From: Actinomycetota bacterium
Lineage (GTDB): Bacteria > Actinomycetota > Geothermincolia > Geothermincolales > RBG-13-55-18
Direction: 5' to 3'
Assembly: GCA_013178005.1 (NCBI GenBank)
Contig: JABLXL010000001.1
Location: 81,385 to 145,384, forward strand
DNA length: 64,000 bases
The position numbers were made by a program, and so were the translations under genes. Shown here piece by piece: positions 45,744 through 54,107 of the stretch. Within the stretch, counting starts at the first letter, position 1, and the number at the start of each line of letters is the position of its first letter. The notes below the pieces were generated by a model. That model was given only the letters and a program-made list of their open reading frames with translations. It did not search any database and was not told where the DNA came from.

Positions 45744-47551
45744 CCTGTCTCTCCTTCCGGTTCGACCTCGGATGAAGCGGAAAGCTCAAGGCGGATGATG
45801 ATCACTCTGTACTCATCGAGGATTTTCTTCCTGGGGATCTCGATATTCGAAAGGGCTAAACGGTAGTCCATCGATACCCAGGTGTCCACATTTCCGGCGC
45901 GTTGGAATTCGCACGTAGGCTTGAGGTAGCAGACTGGAACCAGGATTTCTTTAACGATCTCCAGGTTATCGATGTTTACGCTTTCATCGAAAATATTCTG
46001 ACCTCCTCGAAACGCTTTTCGCCAGTTTTCCGCGTTGGTTATGAGGTACGCGGTCCTGTGTTCCCCGACCAAGCTCAGGGAAACCGGTTTCCACGGCGTC
46101 ACCTGTCCGGCGTCCCTGTCGTATACGAAAAATAGAGGTCCTGATAGAGTGAAATCCCCTAAGGTATACCTGTCCACCAGTATTTTGCTGTCACTTGGTA
46201 TGGTCGCGACGATCTCGTCCATGTGGCGGATGACGTTTCTGTGATCCTGGTGAAAGATCACGGGAGCGGATATGAAAAGGGTCAACGAAAGATAGATGGC
46301 GGAGATGGCGATACCGGCGATCTTACCCAACCTGAAGGCGATGAACGAAAAGGAGATAAACGCCAGGGGTAAAAGCACCGCGACAAATCTTCTTAAGAAC
46401 CAAGGAAAGTCGAAGGATATATTCGGGTTGAAATAAAAATAAGCGAAAGGCATGGCAACCAACACAAGGAATATTCCAAAGGGCCTGGTTTCTCTGAAGG
46501 CCACAAGATAAATGAGAAATGGGATGATAAGAAGCAAGGCCGGAAAGAACCCGAATCTTATCATGGCTGCGGTGGTGTAAGCCGGTTTGTTCTCGTAAAG
46601 AGTTGGCACGTCAACGTGTTTGGCTGCGGACAAGGCTTGCTGCGCCGTGGAGCCACTCCCCGCGGTCTTGGGGGCGAGGAACTGGTCGCCGTACTTGGTC
46701 TTCATGAGTTCATACCCTCCCCATAGGCTGGCGAGCAAGAGGGCAGACAGCAGCAGGAAAGCGAGCAAGGGGTAGACCTGGCCTCCCAAGGCGTGGCGCA
46801 AGAAAATGTATATCGCGCCTATTATCCCCAAAGCAAGCACCAGCAGCCCTTCAGGCCTGATGAAGGCGGGCAGGGGTATAGACACCATGTAAAGGGAGAA
46901 ATCGACACGGAACGATCTTGTGAGCTTAAGACATTTAAAGAAGAGATATATCGGGATCCAGACGGTGGAGAAGAAAAAGATCTCGTTGTTGGTGCGGCGA
47001 GCGTACCAGAGAAAAGGATAAGAAAGGGAGATAAGAGCGATGGCAAACAGCCCCGCCCACCGGCTCCGGGAGAGATCGCTCACCATCGCGAAAACGCACG
47101 CGAGAGCGATCGCGAAAGGGATTACATTGCAGAGCTTCATCCCGGAATAGCCAAACAAACCATACAGTTCAGCGTTCCATGCCGTATTCAAGAAAAGTCT
47201 CGTGTCGTAACCGTGAAACCTCGGGAACGGCAGATTGCCATGATGCGCGAGGTAGACCGCATCGTTGGCATAGATGCCCTCATCGCGATAGCCGGACAAG
47301 GAATCGTGAAAGAGGAAATAATTGAGGAACGAGACGGCGATGATGAGGATAATCGCTATGTATAAAGGCAATTTCCCCCCGCCTGCGCCAAAACAAGAGG
47401 GCATGCGGATGACGGGCAAGAGGAAGCGCAGGGCTATCGCCATAACGACAAGAGCTAACAAGAAATTGAGCCATGGATGGAATAAGCCAAGCAGCGCTGA
47501 AATCCATGAAATCCAGGACAAAGCAACGAATGAAGATATTACAAGCGCCAT
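45740..47551 (-). CDS. GT39-like polytopic membrane glycosyltransferase
   Basis: A 603-residue membrane protein with about twelve hydrophobic segments. The loop DSLSGYRDEGIYANDAVYLAHHG after the third helix carries the acidic motif of GT-C enzymes and parallels VFGWSDVGVYANIA in the protein at 26963. NIPFPRF-type and FNTAW segments follow (LFLNTAWNAELYGLFG). The C-terminal ~150 residues are soluble (MDEIVATIPSDSKILVDRYT). It probably adds a sugar from a polyprenyl-phosphate donor on the outer membrane face. It overlaps the downstream GT4 start by four bases and lies 32 bases after the next gene. Confidence 0.8.
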   Translation of the reverse strand: MALVISSFVALSWISWISALLGLFHPWLNFLLALVVMAIALRFLLPVIRMPSCFGAGGGKLPLYIAIILIIAVSFLNYFLFHDSLSGYRDEGIYANDAVYLAHHGNLPFPRFHGYDTRLFLNTAWNAELYGLFGYSGMKLCNVIPFAIALACVFAMVSDLSRSRWAGLFAIALISLSYPFLWYARRTNNEIFFFSTVWIPIYLFFKCLKLTRSFRVDFSLYMVSIPLPAFIRPEGLLVLALGIIGAIYIFLRHALGGQVYPLLAFLLLSALLLASLWGGYELMKTKYGDQFLAPKTAGSGSTAQQALSAAKHVDVPTLYENKPAYTTAAMIRFGFFPALLLIIPFLIYLVAFRETRPFGIFLVLVAMPFAYFYFNPNISFDFPWFLRRFVAVLLPLAFISFSFIAFRLGKIAGIAISAIYLSLTLFISAPVIFHQDHRNVIRHMDEIVATIPSDSKILVDRYTLGDFTLSGPLFFVYDRDAGQVTPWKPVSLSLVGEHRTAYLITNAENWRKAFRGGQNIFDESVNIDNLEIVKEILVPVCYLKPTCEFQRAGNVDTWVSMDYRLALSNIEIPRKKILDEYRVIIIRLELSASSEVEPEGETG

Positions 47552-47583
47552 TATCGCCGCCTTTTATCCCCTCAGATCCGATT

Positions 47584-49077
47584 TTACTCGACCATGAAAA
47601 GCCTCAAGTGGGTGAGGTACACCTCCCCCTCGCCTGTTTTCTCAAGGATGATTTTTATCTTTCCTCCCGGAAAGGAAATGCCCTCGAGCGGCAAGGAACG
47701 CGTAAACTTTTTCACGGAGCCTTCCGTTGATGGAGGCCGGTAGAAACGCGTCAGGGCCAATGGTGTATCTATGGTTTGCATGCCGATGATCGGCTTAAAA
47801 CGAGGGTAGGAAGGGTTAAAAACGGCATCCCTTGAAAAGGAGAAGCCCCCTCCAAGGTACTGGAGGATGATGCTGCCGGGGTTTCCGAGTCGCAGCTCTT
47901 TCTCCCCGCCCTCAAGCGTGACGGACCCTGATTGAAAAGGGGCTCCTGGGCCCGCGGCTTTGAGTGTGAGCAGATCGGTGGCTCCTAGGGAGATGGTCCT
48001 TCGAACAATGGGGTGCCATGTTCTCGCTGTGAGTATCCCCGGCGGCGAATCCAGGTATATGGTCATCGCCTCTATGGCGGGAATGATCTGTTCCGGCCCC
48101 GTTTCCCGTGGATCGAAGAGGAACACATTGTCCTTGATCACGGCCTTTGGGGCGTCCGTTATTATCGACGAGATTATGAAGTCATCTCCTCCTAGGCGAG
48201 GCTCGATCGTAAGGGTATAGGAGCCTTTTTCGAGGTTATCAAGATCCGTTGAAACCCCTATCTCCTCTGCGGAGATAATGGCGTCTTCATACACATTTCC
48301 GTCATCCGGGATAATGCCCGAATAGATCGTTGACCCGCCCTTTTTCAACGTCACGTTTACGTCATCGCTTCCAGTGGTCCTGTTGAGGTCTCGTTTCATG
48401 ATTTCCATGTGAAGGGATCCCGTGTTCACTATCAGCTCCAGCTCATGCTCGCCTCTGATGGGCATTCCGAGCAGCTCCCTCACCTGGCACCTCTTTCCCT
48501 GAAGAAAAAGGGAGTAGGCATCCCCTGGACTTATTCCCGCCAACGCGATGTCCTCGCTCTCTGCGGCTGTCGAGCTGAAGAGTTGCTCCGTGCCTGAGAA
48601 CCGTTGCTCTCTTTGGTACAAGGAAAAGTCCCCTTCGTCAGTTATCAGCCAGTTCCCGTCTTGAAGGGGTGCGATGTCAAGAGGAATGGAATAAGCGGCT
48701 TTGTCATAGAGCCCGCCAAGGTGCATCCATAGTTGTTGAGGGTCGCCTAAATACTCGGCCGTCACCTCGATTCTCGCCGGGTCAACGCCCTGTGCGTCCA
48801 CAATGAGCTCCGTGTAGCGCCGCTCCAACGGCAGGCCGGTGAATATCATGCCCCGGTTTCCCTCCAATTGAGCGACGTCAAAGGCCTCCACCGGCGTCAT
48901 GTTCTCGCCCGGCACGTCGTATTGCTTGCCGAGGTTCAGCTCATATTGCACAACCATGTCCTGTCTATCCAGCAGTATCCCAAGCGGGATATAGCCAAGA
49001 ACAAGAAGCACGATCACCAAGGTCATAAATATGATGGTCGATCGGCTATATTCCCGGTTCTTTCTTGCGTTATTCAT
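47584..49077 (-). CDS. Membrane-anchored extracytoplasmic protein of unknown function
   Basis: From ATG 49077 (MNNARKNREYSRSTIIFMTL) it has 497 residues. The ORF-track start at 49164 adds 29 residues without support. A single hydrophobic segment (STIIFMTLVIVLLVLGYIPLG) near the N-terminus acts as a signal anchor, and the remaining ~450 residues are outside. They are beta-rich, with segments such as HELELIVNTGSLHMEIM, VNVTLKKGGSTIYSGII, GSYTLTIEPRLGGDDFII and GGKIKIILEKTGEGEVYLTH. This suggests several Ig-like or carbohydrate-binding-like sandwiches. I do not recognise the family. Located directly upstream of the GT39-like gene, it may assist or accept glycan transfer at the surface. Confidence 0.65.
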   Translation of the reverse strand: MNNARKNREYSRSTIIFMTLVIVLLVLGYIPLGILLDRQDMVVQYELNLGKQYDVPGENMTPVEAFDVAQLEGNRGMIFTGLPLERRYTELIVDAQGVDPARIEVTAEYLGDPQQLWMHLGGLYDKAAYSIPLDIAPLQDGNWLITDEGDFSLYQREQRFSGTEQLFSSTAAESEDIALAGISPGDAYSLFLQGKRCQVRELLGMPIRGEHELELIVNTGSLHMEIMKRDLNRTTGSDDVNVTLKKGGSTIYSGIIPDDGNVYEDAIISAEEIGVSTDLDNLEKGSYTLTIEPRLGGDDFIISSIITDAPKAVIKDNVFLFDPRETGPEQIIPAIEAMTIYLDSPPGILTARTWHPIVRRTISLGATDLLTLKAAGPGAPFQSGSVTLEGGEKELRLGNPGSIILQYLGGGFSFSRDAVFNPSYPRFKPIIGMQTIDTPLALTRFYRPPSTEGSVKKFTRSLPLEGISFPGGKIKIILEKTGEGEVYLTHLRLFMVE

Positions 49078-49264
49078 GATTAGTGCCCATAAATATAGCT
49101 CGTTGTACGGGTTGCCCGGTACGTCATTCGTTATATAGGTTACGGCAAATCGCCCGCAAGTCAAACCAAGCCAATTGGATATCTTGGATTTCTTGAAATT
49201 GGGTTTTACGCGGGCTCGGATAGGTTTGGTATAGAAGTCCCCCCTTTTTCGCTACTGGCCGACA

Positions 49265-49831
49265 TCACTGCAATCTGGGCTGGCACACAAAGAGCTGGTT
49301 AAGCCCGAATTCGAATCTCTTATACAGCTTAATATCGAAGCCAGCGGAAGAAAGCAGGGCGGACATGTCCTCCTTGTCGAAAAAGCAATGGTGTTGGCTC
49401 ACCGCGTCTTTATGGGTCAAACCGATGCGCGCCAGAAGGACATGAACCGCTGCGGCGTACGGTGGGGGAGTCGTTATTATCAGGTTTCCGCCGGGCTTGA
49501 TAACGCCGCGCACCCATTGCAGCAATTTCGCATGGTTCTCCAAGTGTTCCATGACCGCCACAAGCAGCACCGAGTCGAATAAGCCGTTGATCGGTATATC
49601 CGGGTTGTCGAGGTCGCAGAGGATAAAAGTGGCGTTGCTGGTATCCGTCCCTGGAGGCAGTCCCTCGAAGGAATATGGCTCCCTGTCGATTCCCAGGTAT
49701 CTACCCCGGTTTTTAATGAAAGCCAGCGATTCTCCGCATCCGCATCCCAGATCGAGTATGTCCCCGAATGCATACCTCGCGGAAATCTTGTTGCGCCTCC
49801 TCCTGAGAAATGGGGTAAGTAAAGGTCTCAT
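49265..49831 (-). CDS. SAM-dependent methyltransferase (class I)
   Basis: A 188-residue class I methyltransferase. Motif I is ILDLGCGCGESLAFI, followed by GIDREPY (motif II acidic residue), LCDLDN, and LLVAVMEHLENHAKLLQWV, then VIKPGGNLIITTPPPY, the usual Methyltransf_11/23 pattern. It transfers a methyl group to an unknown acceptor. In a locus with a Wzt that has a cargo domain, a chain-terminating or sugar O-methylation is plausible. ATG 49831 overlaps the upstream GT2 stop by four bases, so the two are coupled. About 100 bases without a gene follow its end. Confidence 0.88.
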   Translation of the reverse strand: MRPLLTPFLRRRRNKISARYAFGDILDLGCGCGESLAFIKNRGRYLGIDREPYSFEGLPPGTDTSNATFILCDLDNPDIPINGLFDSVLLVAVMEHLENHAKLLQWVRGVIKPGGNLIITTPPPYAAAVHVLLARIGLTHKDAVSQHHCFFDKEDMSALLSSAGFDIKLYKRFEFGLNQLFVCQPRLQ

Positions 49832-50754
49832 CCTCTCCCCCGCTTAAAACGGCGCCTCTTTTCGCTTAAGAAAAAGGCAAGACAACCTGTGGCAAAACCG
49901 GCTGCCCCCAACATCAGGCCTGGCAGGTAATATAAAAGCCCTATCGCTTTAAGTTCTCGATTGATCAACGCCCTTGATGAGATGCGCCCCAGTCTTGCGG
50001 GAAATACCGCGGCGAGAAAAAACGACAACGTGAGCGGGTTTGTTGATACCCAGGAAAAAGACATGATCCCGCTCGTTAGATTTGCGGCAAACCCTTTACC
50101 CAGGCGAAACTGGTTGCGAACATAATCCATGCTGGAAGTGCGGTTTATGTGCCTGATGACGGGCTTACTGATAAAGTATATATCCTTTCCCGCATCCGTG
50201 AGTTTCCTGCCAAAAGCTACGTCTGAACCCTTTTCCCGATCGAATGGAAATCCCCCCACCTCAAAGTAGCTTGAGCGATATATGGCCATATTGCAGGTGG
50301 GCACGAAACGATCCTTCCGTTCGGGGCTACGGGGAGTGAAGCCACTGAACTCTGAAAGATATTCCACGGTTCCGATATAGCTATTAGGAGTGCCGTTTTC
50401 TATGGGGCCGCCGCAAGCATCTCCGCCGCTATCAATCAGTCCCTCGACGATGTTTTTCAGCCACAAGGGAGTGGCCACACAGTCCGCGTCTGTGAAAACC
50501 AATATATCTCCACTGGATGTTCTCGCTCCCAGGTCCCTGGCCTCACCCGGGAAAAGCCTTCTGCCGCCCTTTACGAGGTGAAGCCTTTCATCTTTGAGGA
50601 GATTTCCCAGGGTTGGTTCCAGGTCTTCCTCGGAGCTATCGACGATCCATATGTCGAAGTCAGGCGCCTCCTTGCTTTCCAGGATAGAAGCGATGCAATC
50701 AATGAGTTTTTTTCCTGAACGATAGCTGGGAACAATGACGCTGGCTTTGCTCAT
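49828..50754 (-). CDS. GT2 family glycosyltransferase with C-terminal membrane segments
   Basis: A 308-residue GT2. Motifs: ASVIVPSYRSGKKLIDCIAS, DIWIVDSSEEDLEPTL, GEARDLGARTSSGDILVFTDADC (DAD metal site), RKDRFVPTCNMAIYRSSYFE and GGFPFDREKGSDVAFGRKL. Two hydrophobic segments at the C-terminus (AIGLLYYLPGLMLGAAGFATGC) would attach it to the membrane. Its start lies inside the end of the FkbM gene (overlap 56 bases) and its stop overlaps the methyltransferase start. It is probably involved in adding a residue that is then methylated, inferred from gene order. Confidence 0.88.
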   Translation of the reverse strand: MSKASVIVPSYRSGKKLIDCIASILESKEAPDFDIWIVDSSEEDLEPTLGNLLKDERLHLVKGGRRLFPGEARDLGARTSSGDILVFTDADCVATPLWLKNIVEGLIDSGGDACGGPIENGTPNSYIGTVEYLSEFSGFTPRSPERKDRFVPTCNMAIYRSSYFEVGGFPFDREKGSDVAFGRKLTDAGKDIYFISKPVIRHINRTSSMDYVRNQFRLGKGFAANLTSGIMSFSWVSTNPLTLSFFLAAVFPARLGRISSRALINRELKAIGLLYYLPGLMLGAAGFATGCLAFFLSEKRRRFKRGRG

Positions 50755-51484
50755 ATCGCTCCTCTTGCATGTATATACTATTGTCCTTCGTCGTCGCGAC
50801 CTTTAGATAGCCAAGATCCGACAAGAGTCGGGTTACGCTTTCGTCGCCTGACTCAACGCAGATAACCGAAGGGCGAAAGCGTTCCCAATCGTTGCTTAAA
50901 AGAACCTGTTTATCATAACCCTCTGTATCAATTGACATGAAGTCTATCGTTCTTCCTCCGGCGTGTTCCTTCAATACGTCCGCGAGCGGCTGTAACTCGA
51001 TCTCGCTTGAGCTCACCAGCCAGAAGCCCTTCTTGACCAACCTATCCGCGCACTCTTTGGATAACGTAGACCGGGTGTCCGGGAAGAAGCGAAAGAAGGA
51101 ACCCCTTCCGGCTACCTGAGATATCCCTATATTGAGGACGATATCTCGTGGCCTCGCTGCCTGGAATCTCAAGCAACATGACTCGTTGGGCTCGATCACG
51201 ATACCGGACCAACCACGTTTGTAGAAGCGCATGGTGTTGTTCGCTCGCTTTGGATCGTTGGCGCCGATGTCAACGTAAAAGCCATCCTTCTTCCTTCCGA
51301 GCAAGGCCTCTACGATTCTGTCTTCATTGCTCTCCGAGTAAGACCCGAATAACAAACGCCTGCCGGGTCTGACCAACACGGCGTTAATCGACTTGAGCAG
51401 GAAAGCCCGCGGCCCATAAGTGCGGGCGAGAAGTGCGTAGCTACGTATCATTTTTCGAGGTGATGACTTCTGGTGACAGTTCAT
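50699..51484 (-). CDS. FkbM-family methyltransferase
   Basis: A 261-residue SAM-dependent methyltransferase of the FkbM group. Characteristic blocks are GFYVDIGANDPKRANNTMRFY (SAM-binding motif I in the FkbM form), GWSGIVIEPNESC, and IDFMSIDTEGYDKQVLLSNDW, the diagnostic D-x-E-G motif near the end of the domain. FkbM proteins O-methylate sugars or polyketides and are common in O-antigen and capsule loci. Start at ATG 51484 or ATG 51451, both without a strong ribosome site. It overlaps the downstream GT2 by 56 bases. Confidence 0.9.
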   Translation of the reverse strand: MNCHQKSSPRKMIRSYALLARTYGPRAFLLKSINAVLVRPGRRLLFGSYSESNEDRIVEALLGRKKDGFYVDIGANDPKRANNTMRFYKRGWSGIVIEPNESCCLRFQAARPRDIVLNIGISQVAGRGSFFRFFPDTRSTLSKECADRLVKKGFWLVSSSEIELQPLADVLKEHAGGRTIDFMSIDTEGYDKQVLLSNDWERFRPSVICVESGDESVTRLLSDLGYLKVATTKDNSIYMQEERYEQSQRHCSQLSFRKKTH

Positions 51485-51620
51485 CTTATTATCGGTGAAT
51501 ATCGGCTGCCATGATTTTTTCCTTCCAGGTATGCGTGCATATAGCGGCTTGACGCCGTTTCTTTGGAGGTCGCGTATTGTATAAGATCGTTAAACATCCC
51601 ATACGCAGTGGCGGTTCCGA

Positions 51621-52769
51621 TCATGCTTGATAGACGCTCGTCAGCGAAAACTCCATCTCAGACTCCAGTTCTTTAGGCGCACGCTGTTTGATGTTTGAAC
51701 CTTCCTCTAGGTTGTCTTGGAAAAAACGGATTATACTGTCAGCTATTGCTTCTTGGTGCGAATCGGCTGCGAAAAGCAGATCTTCCGCATAGGGCATTTC
51801 GAGATGCTCCGTGCAAAGCACTTTGCACCCGAGGGCTAGCGCCAGAGAGACGGAGTCGCTAGCCGAATGCAGTTCCTTAAAGGGGAAGACAACCAGGTCG
51901 GACGCCCTTAATAGGATCTCCAGCTCATGGAAAGGCAGATAATACAGTTTGGTCAACAGGTTTGGCTCGAGGCCTTTCCCTTTTATGATGAGCTCGTATT
52001 TATCCCAAGGCTCCCATGGCTGTCCTGCGATTATCAAGAGAGTATCCGGAAAGCTCTCGCGGACCTTATCCAGCGCATACAGCAGATTGTCAAGTCCTTT
52101 ATACGCGCGGATGTTCCCGAAAAAGCACAGCACTTTGGCGTTCAATGGGATTCCCGATTTAATTCTCGCCTCTTCTTTGGGCGGAGATGCATGCTCCTTT
52201 CTAATCCTGTCTCTCCTGATAATGTGGTGGGGCAGGACAATGATCTTTCTCTCATCGAAGCCGAAGTCTCTCAATTCTTTCTTGTTTTTCTCCGAATGCA
52301 CGATCAGCTTATCTGCAAGGGGGAAAACCAGGGAATTGAGGAAGTCGCCAAAGCGTCCACCCTCATGAGGGTGGACGTTATGCACTGTCATAAAGACCCT
52401 TTTCCTTCTCAATCTAGAAACGGCAAGCAGAACGAAAAAGACCGGGGCCAACGGGTAGGACCACCATTGCACATGAACGATATCGCCTTTCATGGACAGG
52501 CCCGCCCATAGCCAACTTATCGGATTATACCAAGTAAGAATGTTTCGTATGGAGAGGTTGGGGTGGTCGAGGTCTATGGGGTAAAGGTCTTCGCAGGAGG
52601 TGCCCCCCGGATAAAGCCTTTCAGGGTATAGTTTCTTAAAGCCGATGAACTCAACCTTTGTGTCCTTGGCCAGTCTTAATGCGTACTCCGCGCAATATGG
52701 GCTGATGCCTTTCAGGGGTGGAAGGGTGCCCACCAAGGTCACAATAGGGCTATTCTCCGATGCATTCAA
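51621..52769 (-). CDS. GT4 family glycosyltransferase
   Basis: A 382-residue GT-B enzyme, the first gene of the minus-strand run. The N-terminus IVTLVGTLPPLKGISPYCAEY is the acceptor loop, with VHVQWWSYPLAPVFFVLL and FMTVHNVHPHEGGRFGDFL following. The second half shows VLCFFGNIRAYKGLDNLLYAL, and DLVVFPFKELHSASDSVSLALALG, where the second acid of the normal E-x7-E pair is not obvious, a variant also seen in some GT4 enzymes. Because it is first, the promoter for the run should lie in the 52770-53053 gap. Confidence 0.87.
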   Translation of the reverse strand: MNASENSPIVTLVGTLPPLKGISPYCAEYALRLAKDTKVEFIGFKKLYPERLYPGGTSCEDLYPIDLDHPNLSIRNILTWYNPISWLWAGLSMKGDIVHVQWWSYPLAPVFFVLLAVSRLRRKRVFMTVHNVHPHEGGRFGDFLNSLVFPLADKLIVHSEKNKKELRDFGFDERKIIVLPHHIIRRDRIRKEHASPPKEEARIKSGIPLNAKVLCFFGNIRAYKGLDNLLYALDKVRESFPDTLLIIAGQPWEPWDKYELIIKGKGLEPNLLTKLYYLPFHELEILLRASDLVVFPFKELHSASDSVSLALALGCKVLCTEHLEMPYAEDLLFAADSHQEAIADSIIRFFQDNLEEGSNIKQRAPKELESEMEFSLTSVYQA

Positions 52770-53053
52770 GGAACTGCCCCCTTGTTTAATATTAATTTCC
52801 CCGGCAGCATTACTATTTGGGGATAAGGATATATCGCTGCGCCTAAATATTCAAAACCTTGTGCGTTTATCGGGATAATGGAGTGGACCCTCAACCATGC
52901 TTCAAACTGGAAAGCGCATACCAAGACGTTGCATCATCTCCTGGCTCACTGCATGTTAGACACAATCCCCAGCCGTCGGATCTGGCCATGGTTTTGACCT
53001 AGCAGTCCAAGAGGACATAAAATCATTTTGCTGGTTTACCAGATTCGGAACGC
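52770..53053. promoter_or_regulatory. AT-rich divergent promoter region at the right edge of the island
   Basis: These 284 bases separate the minus-strand run from the plus-strand GT2 at 53054. The first ~100 bases are very AT-rich (AATATTAATTTCC, TACTATTTGGGG, AAATATTCAAAA), suited to promoters for the minus-strand run, but no consensus pair is clear. The composition changes from low to high GC just to the right, so this is also the probable island junction. No gene is seen. Confidence 0.45.
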
Positions 53054-53935
53054 ATGGAACTGCAGGTGAATTGCTTTATGGTCAGCTTGGTTATTCCCGT
53101 TTTCAATGAGGAAGAGGCCCTGTTCGAGGATCTTAAGGATGCCGTGGGTACCCTACGTTCAACCGGTTGGGAATGGGAGATCATCGTGGTGGACGACGGG
53201 TCAACCGATGGCACGGCGGAGATCGCGTCTTCATTCCCCGAGGTGCGGCTCATCCGGCATCCCTACAACATGGGAGGTGGGGCGGCGCGCTCCACCGGCA
53301 TCAGGCATGCCGCCGGGGACATCGTGGTGATCTCCGACGGGGACGGCACCTATCCGATGAAGGACATCCCACAACTGGTGGAAGCCCTGGACGAATGCGA
53401 GATGGTGGTGGGGGCGAGGACCAGGGAGGCGGGGACACTGAAATTCCTTCGTGTGCCCGCCAAGTTCTTTATCCGCAAGCTGGCCGAGTTCATCAGCGGC
53501 TCGAAGATCCCGGACCTCAACTCGGGCATGAGGGCTATCCGCAGGGAGACGGCTTTGCCCTACCTGCACATGCTCCCCAACGGGCATTCGTGGGTGAGCA
53601 CCATCACCCTGGCCTTCCTCACCAATGGGCACCCGGTGAAGTACGTGCCCATCGATTATTATCCGCGCAAGGGAAGGTCGACCTTCCACCCCATAAAGGA
53701 CACCGGGAACTACCTCATGACCATCTTCCGCACTATCACCTGGTTCAGCCCGCTGAAGATATTTCTGCCCCTGGCCATGCTCCTGCTCCTCACGGGGACG
53801 GGAAAACTCGTCGCCGACGTGGTGCGTTACAGCTGGAGGGTCACCCCCAGCACGGTGATCCTGGTGCTGGGAGGCCTGCAGATCCTGGTCCTCGGCCTCA
53901 TCGCGGACATGATCGCCAAGAGGAGCTCTCCGTGA
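53054..53935 (+). CDS. Polyprenyl-phosphate glycosyltransferase (DPM1/GtrB-like GT2)
   Basis: A 293-residue GT2 of the dolichol-phosphate mannose synthase type. Motifs: SLVIPVFNEEEALFEDLKDA, WEIIVVDDGSTDGTAEIA, RHPYNMGGGAARSTGIRHA, VISDGDGTYPMKDIPQLVE (DxD-type) and VVGARTREAGTLKFLRVPAK. Two C-terminal hydrophobic helices (IFLPLAMLLLLTGTGKLVAD and STVILVLGGLQILVLGLIAD) anchor it. This family moves a sugar from GDP- or UDP-sugar to polyprenyl phosphate, the donor needed by the GT87- and GT39-like enzymes in the window. ATG 53054 or ATG 53078 could be the start. The high-GC codon use marks the return to flank composition. Confidence 0.9.
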   Translation: MELQVNCFMVSLVIPVFNEEEALFEDLKDAVGTLRSTGWEWEIIVVDDGSTDGTAEIASSFPEVRLIRHPYNMGGGAARSTGIRHAAGDIVVISDGDGTYPMKDIPQLVEALDECEMVVGARTREAGTLKFLRVPAKFFIRKLAEFISGSKIPDLNSGMRAIRRETALPYLHMLPNGHSWVSTITLAFLTNGHPVKYVPIDYYPRKGRSTFHPIKDTGNYLMTIFRTITWFSPLKIFLPLAMLLLLTGTGKLVADVVRYSWRVTPSTVILVLGGLQILVLGLIADMIAKRSSP

Positions 53936-54107
53936 CTCCCCTGTTTGACTCTCCCTGCCCCTGGACTCCTTCGAGATCGCCGGGAGCTCCACATGGTCCG
54001 CAACCAAGCGCAGCGCCTCCATGCCACAAGCTCCCGGGGCGGAAGAGGTGGGAAGGACTCGATAAAGCCATGAAGGGGGAAGCGCTTTCCAGCATGGGGA
54101 GGAAGCG

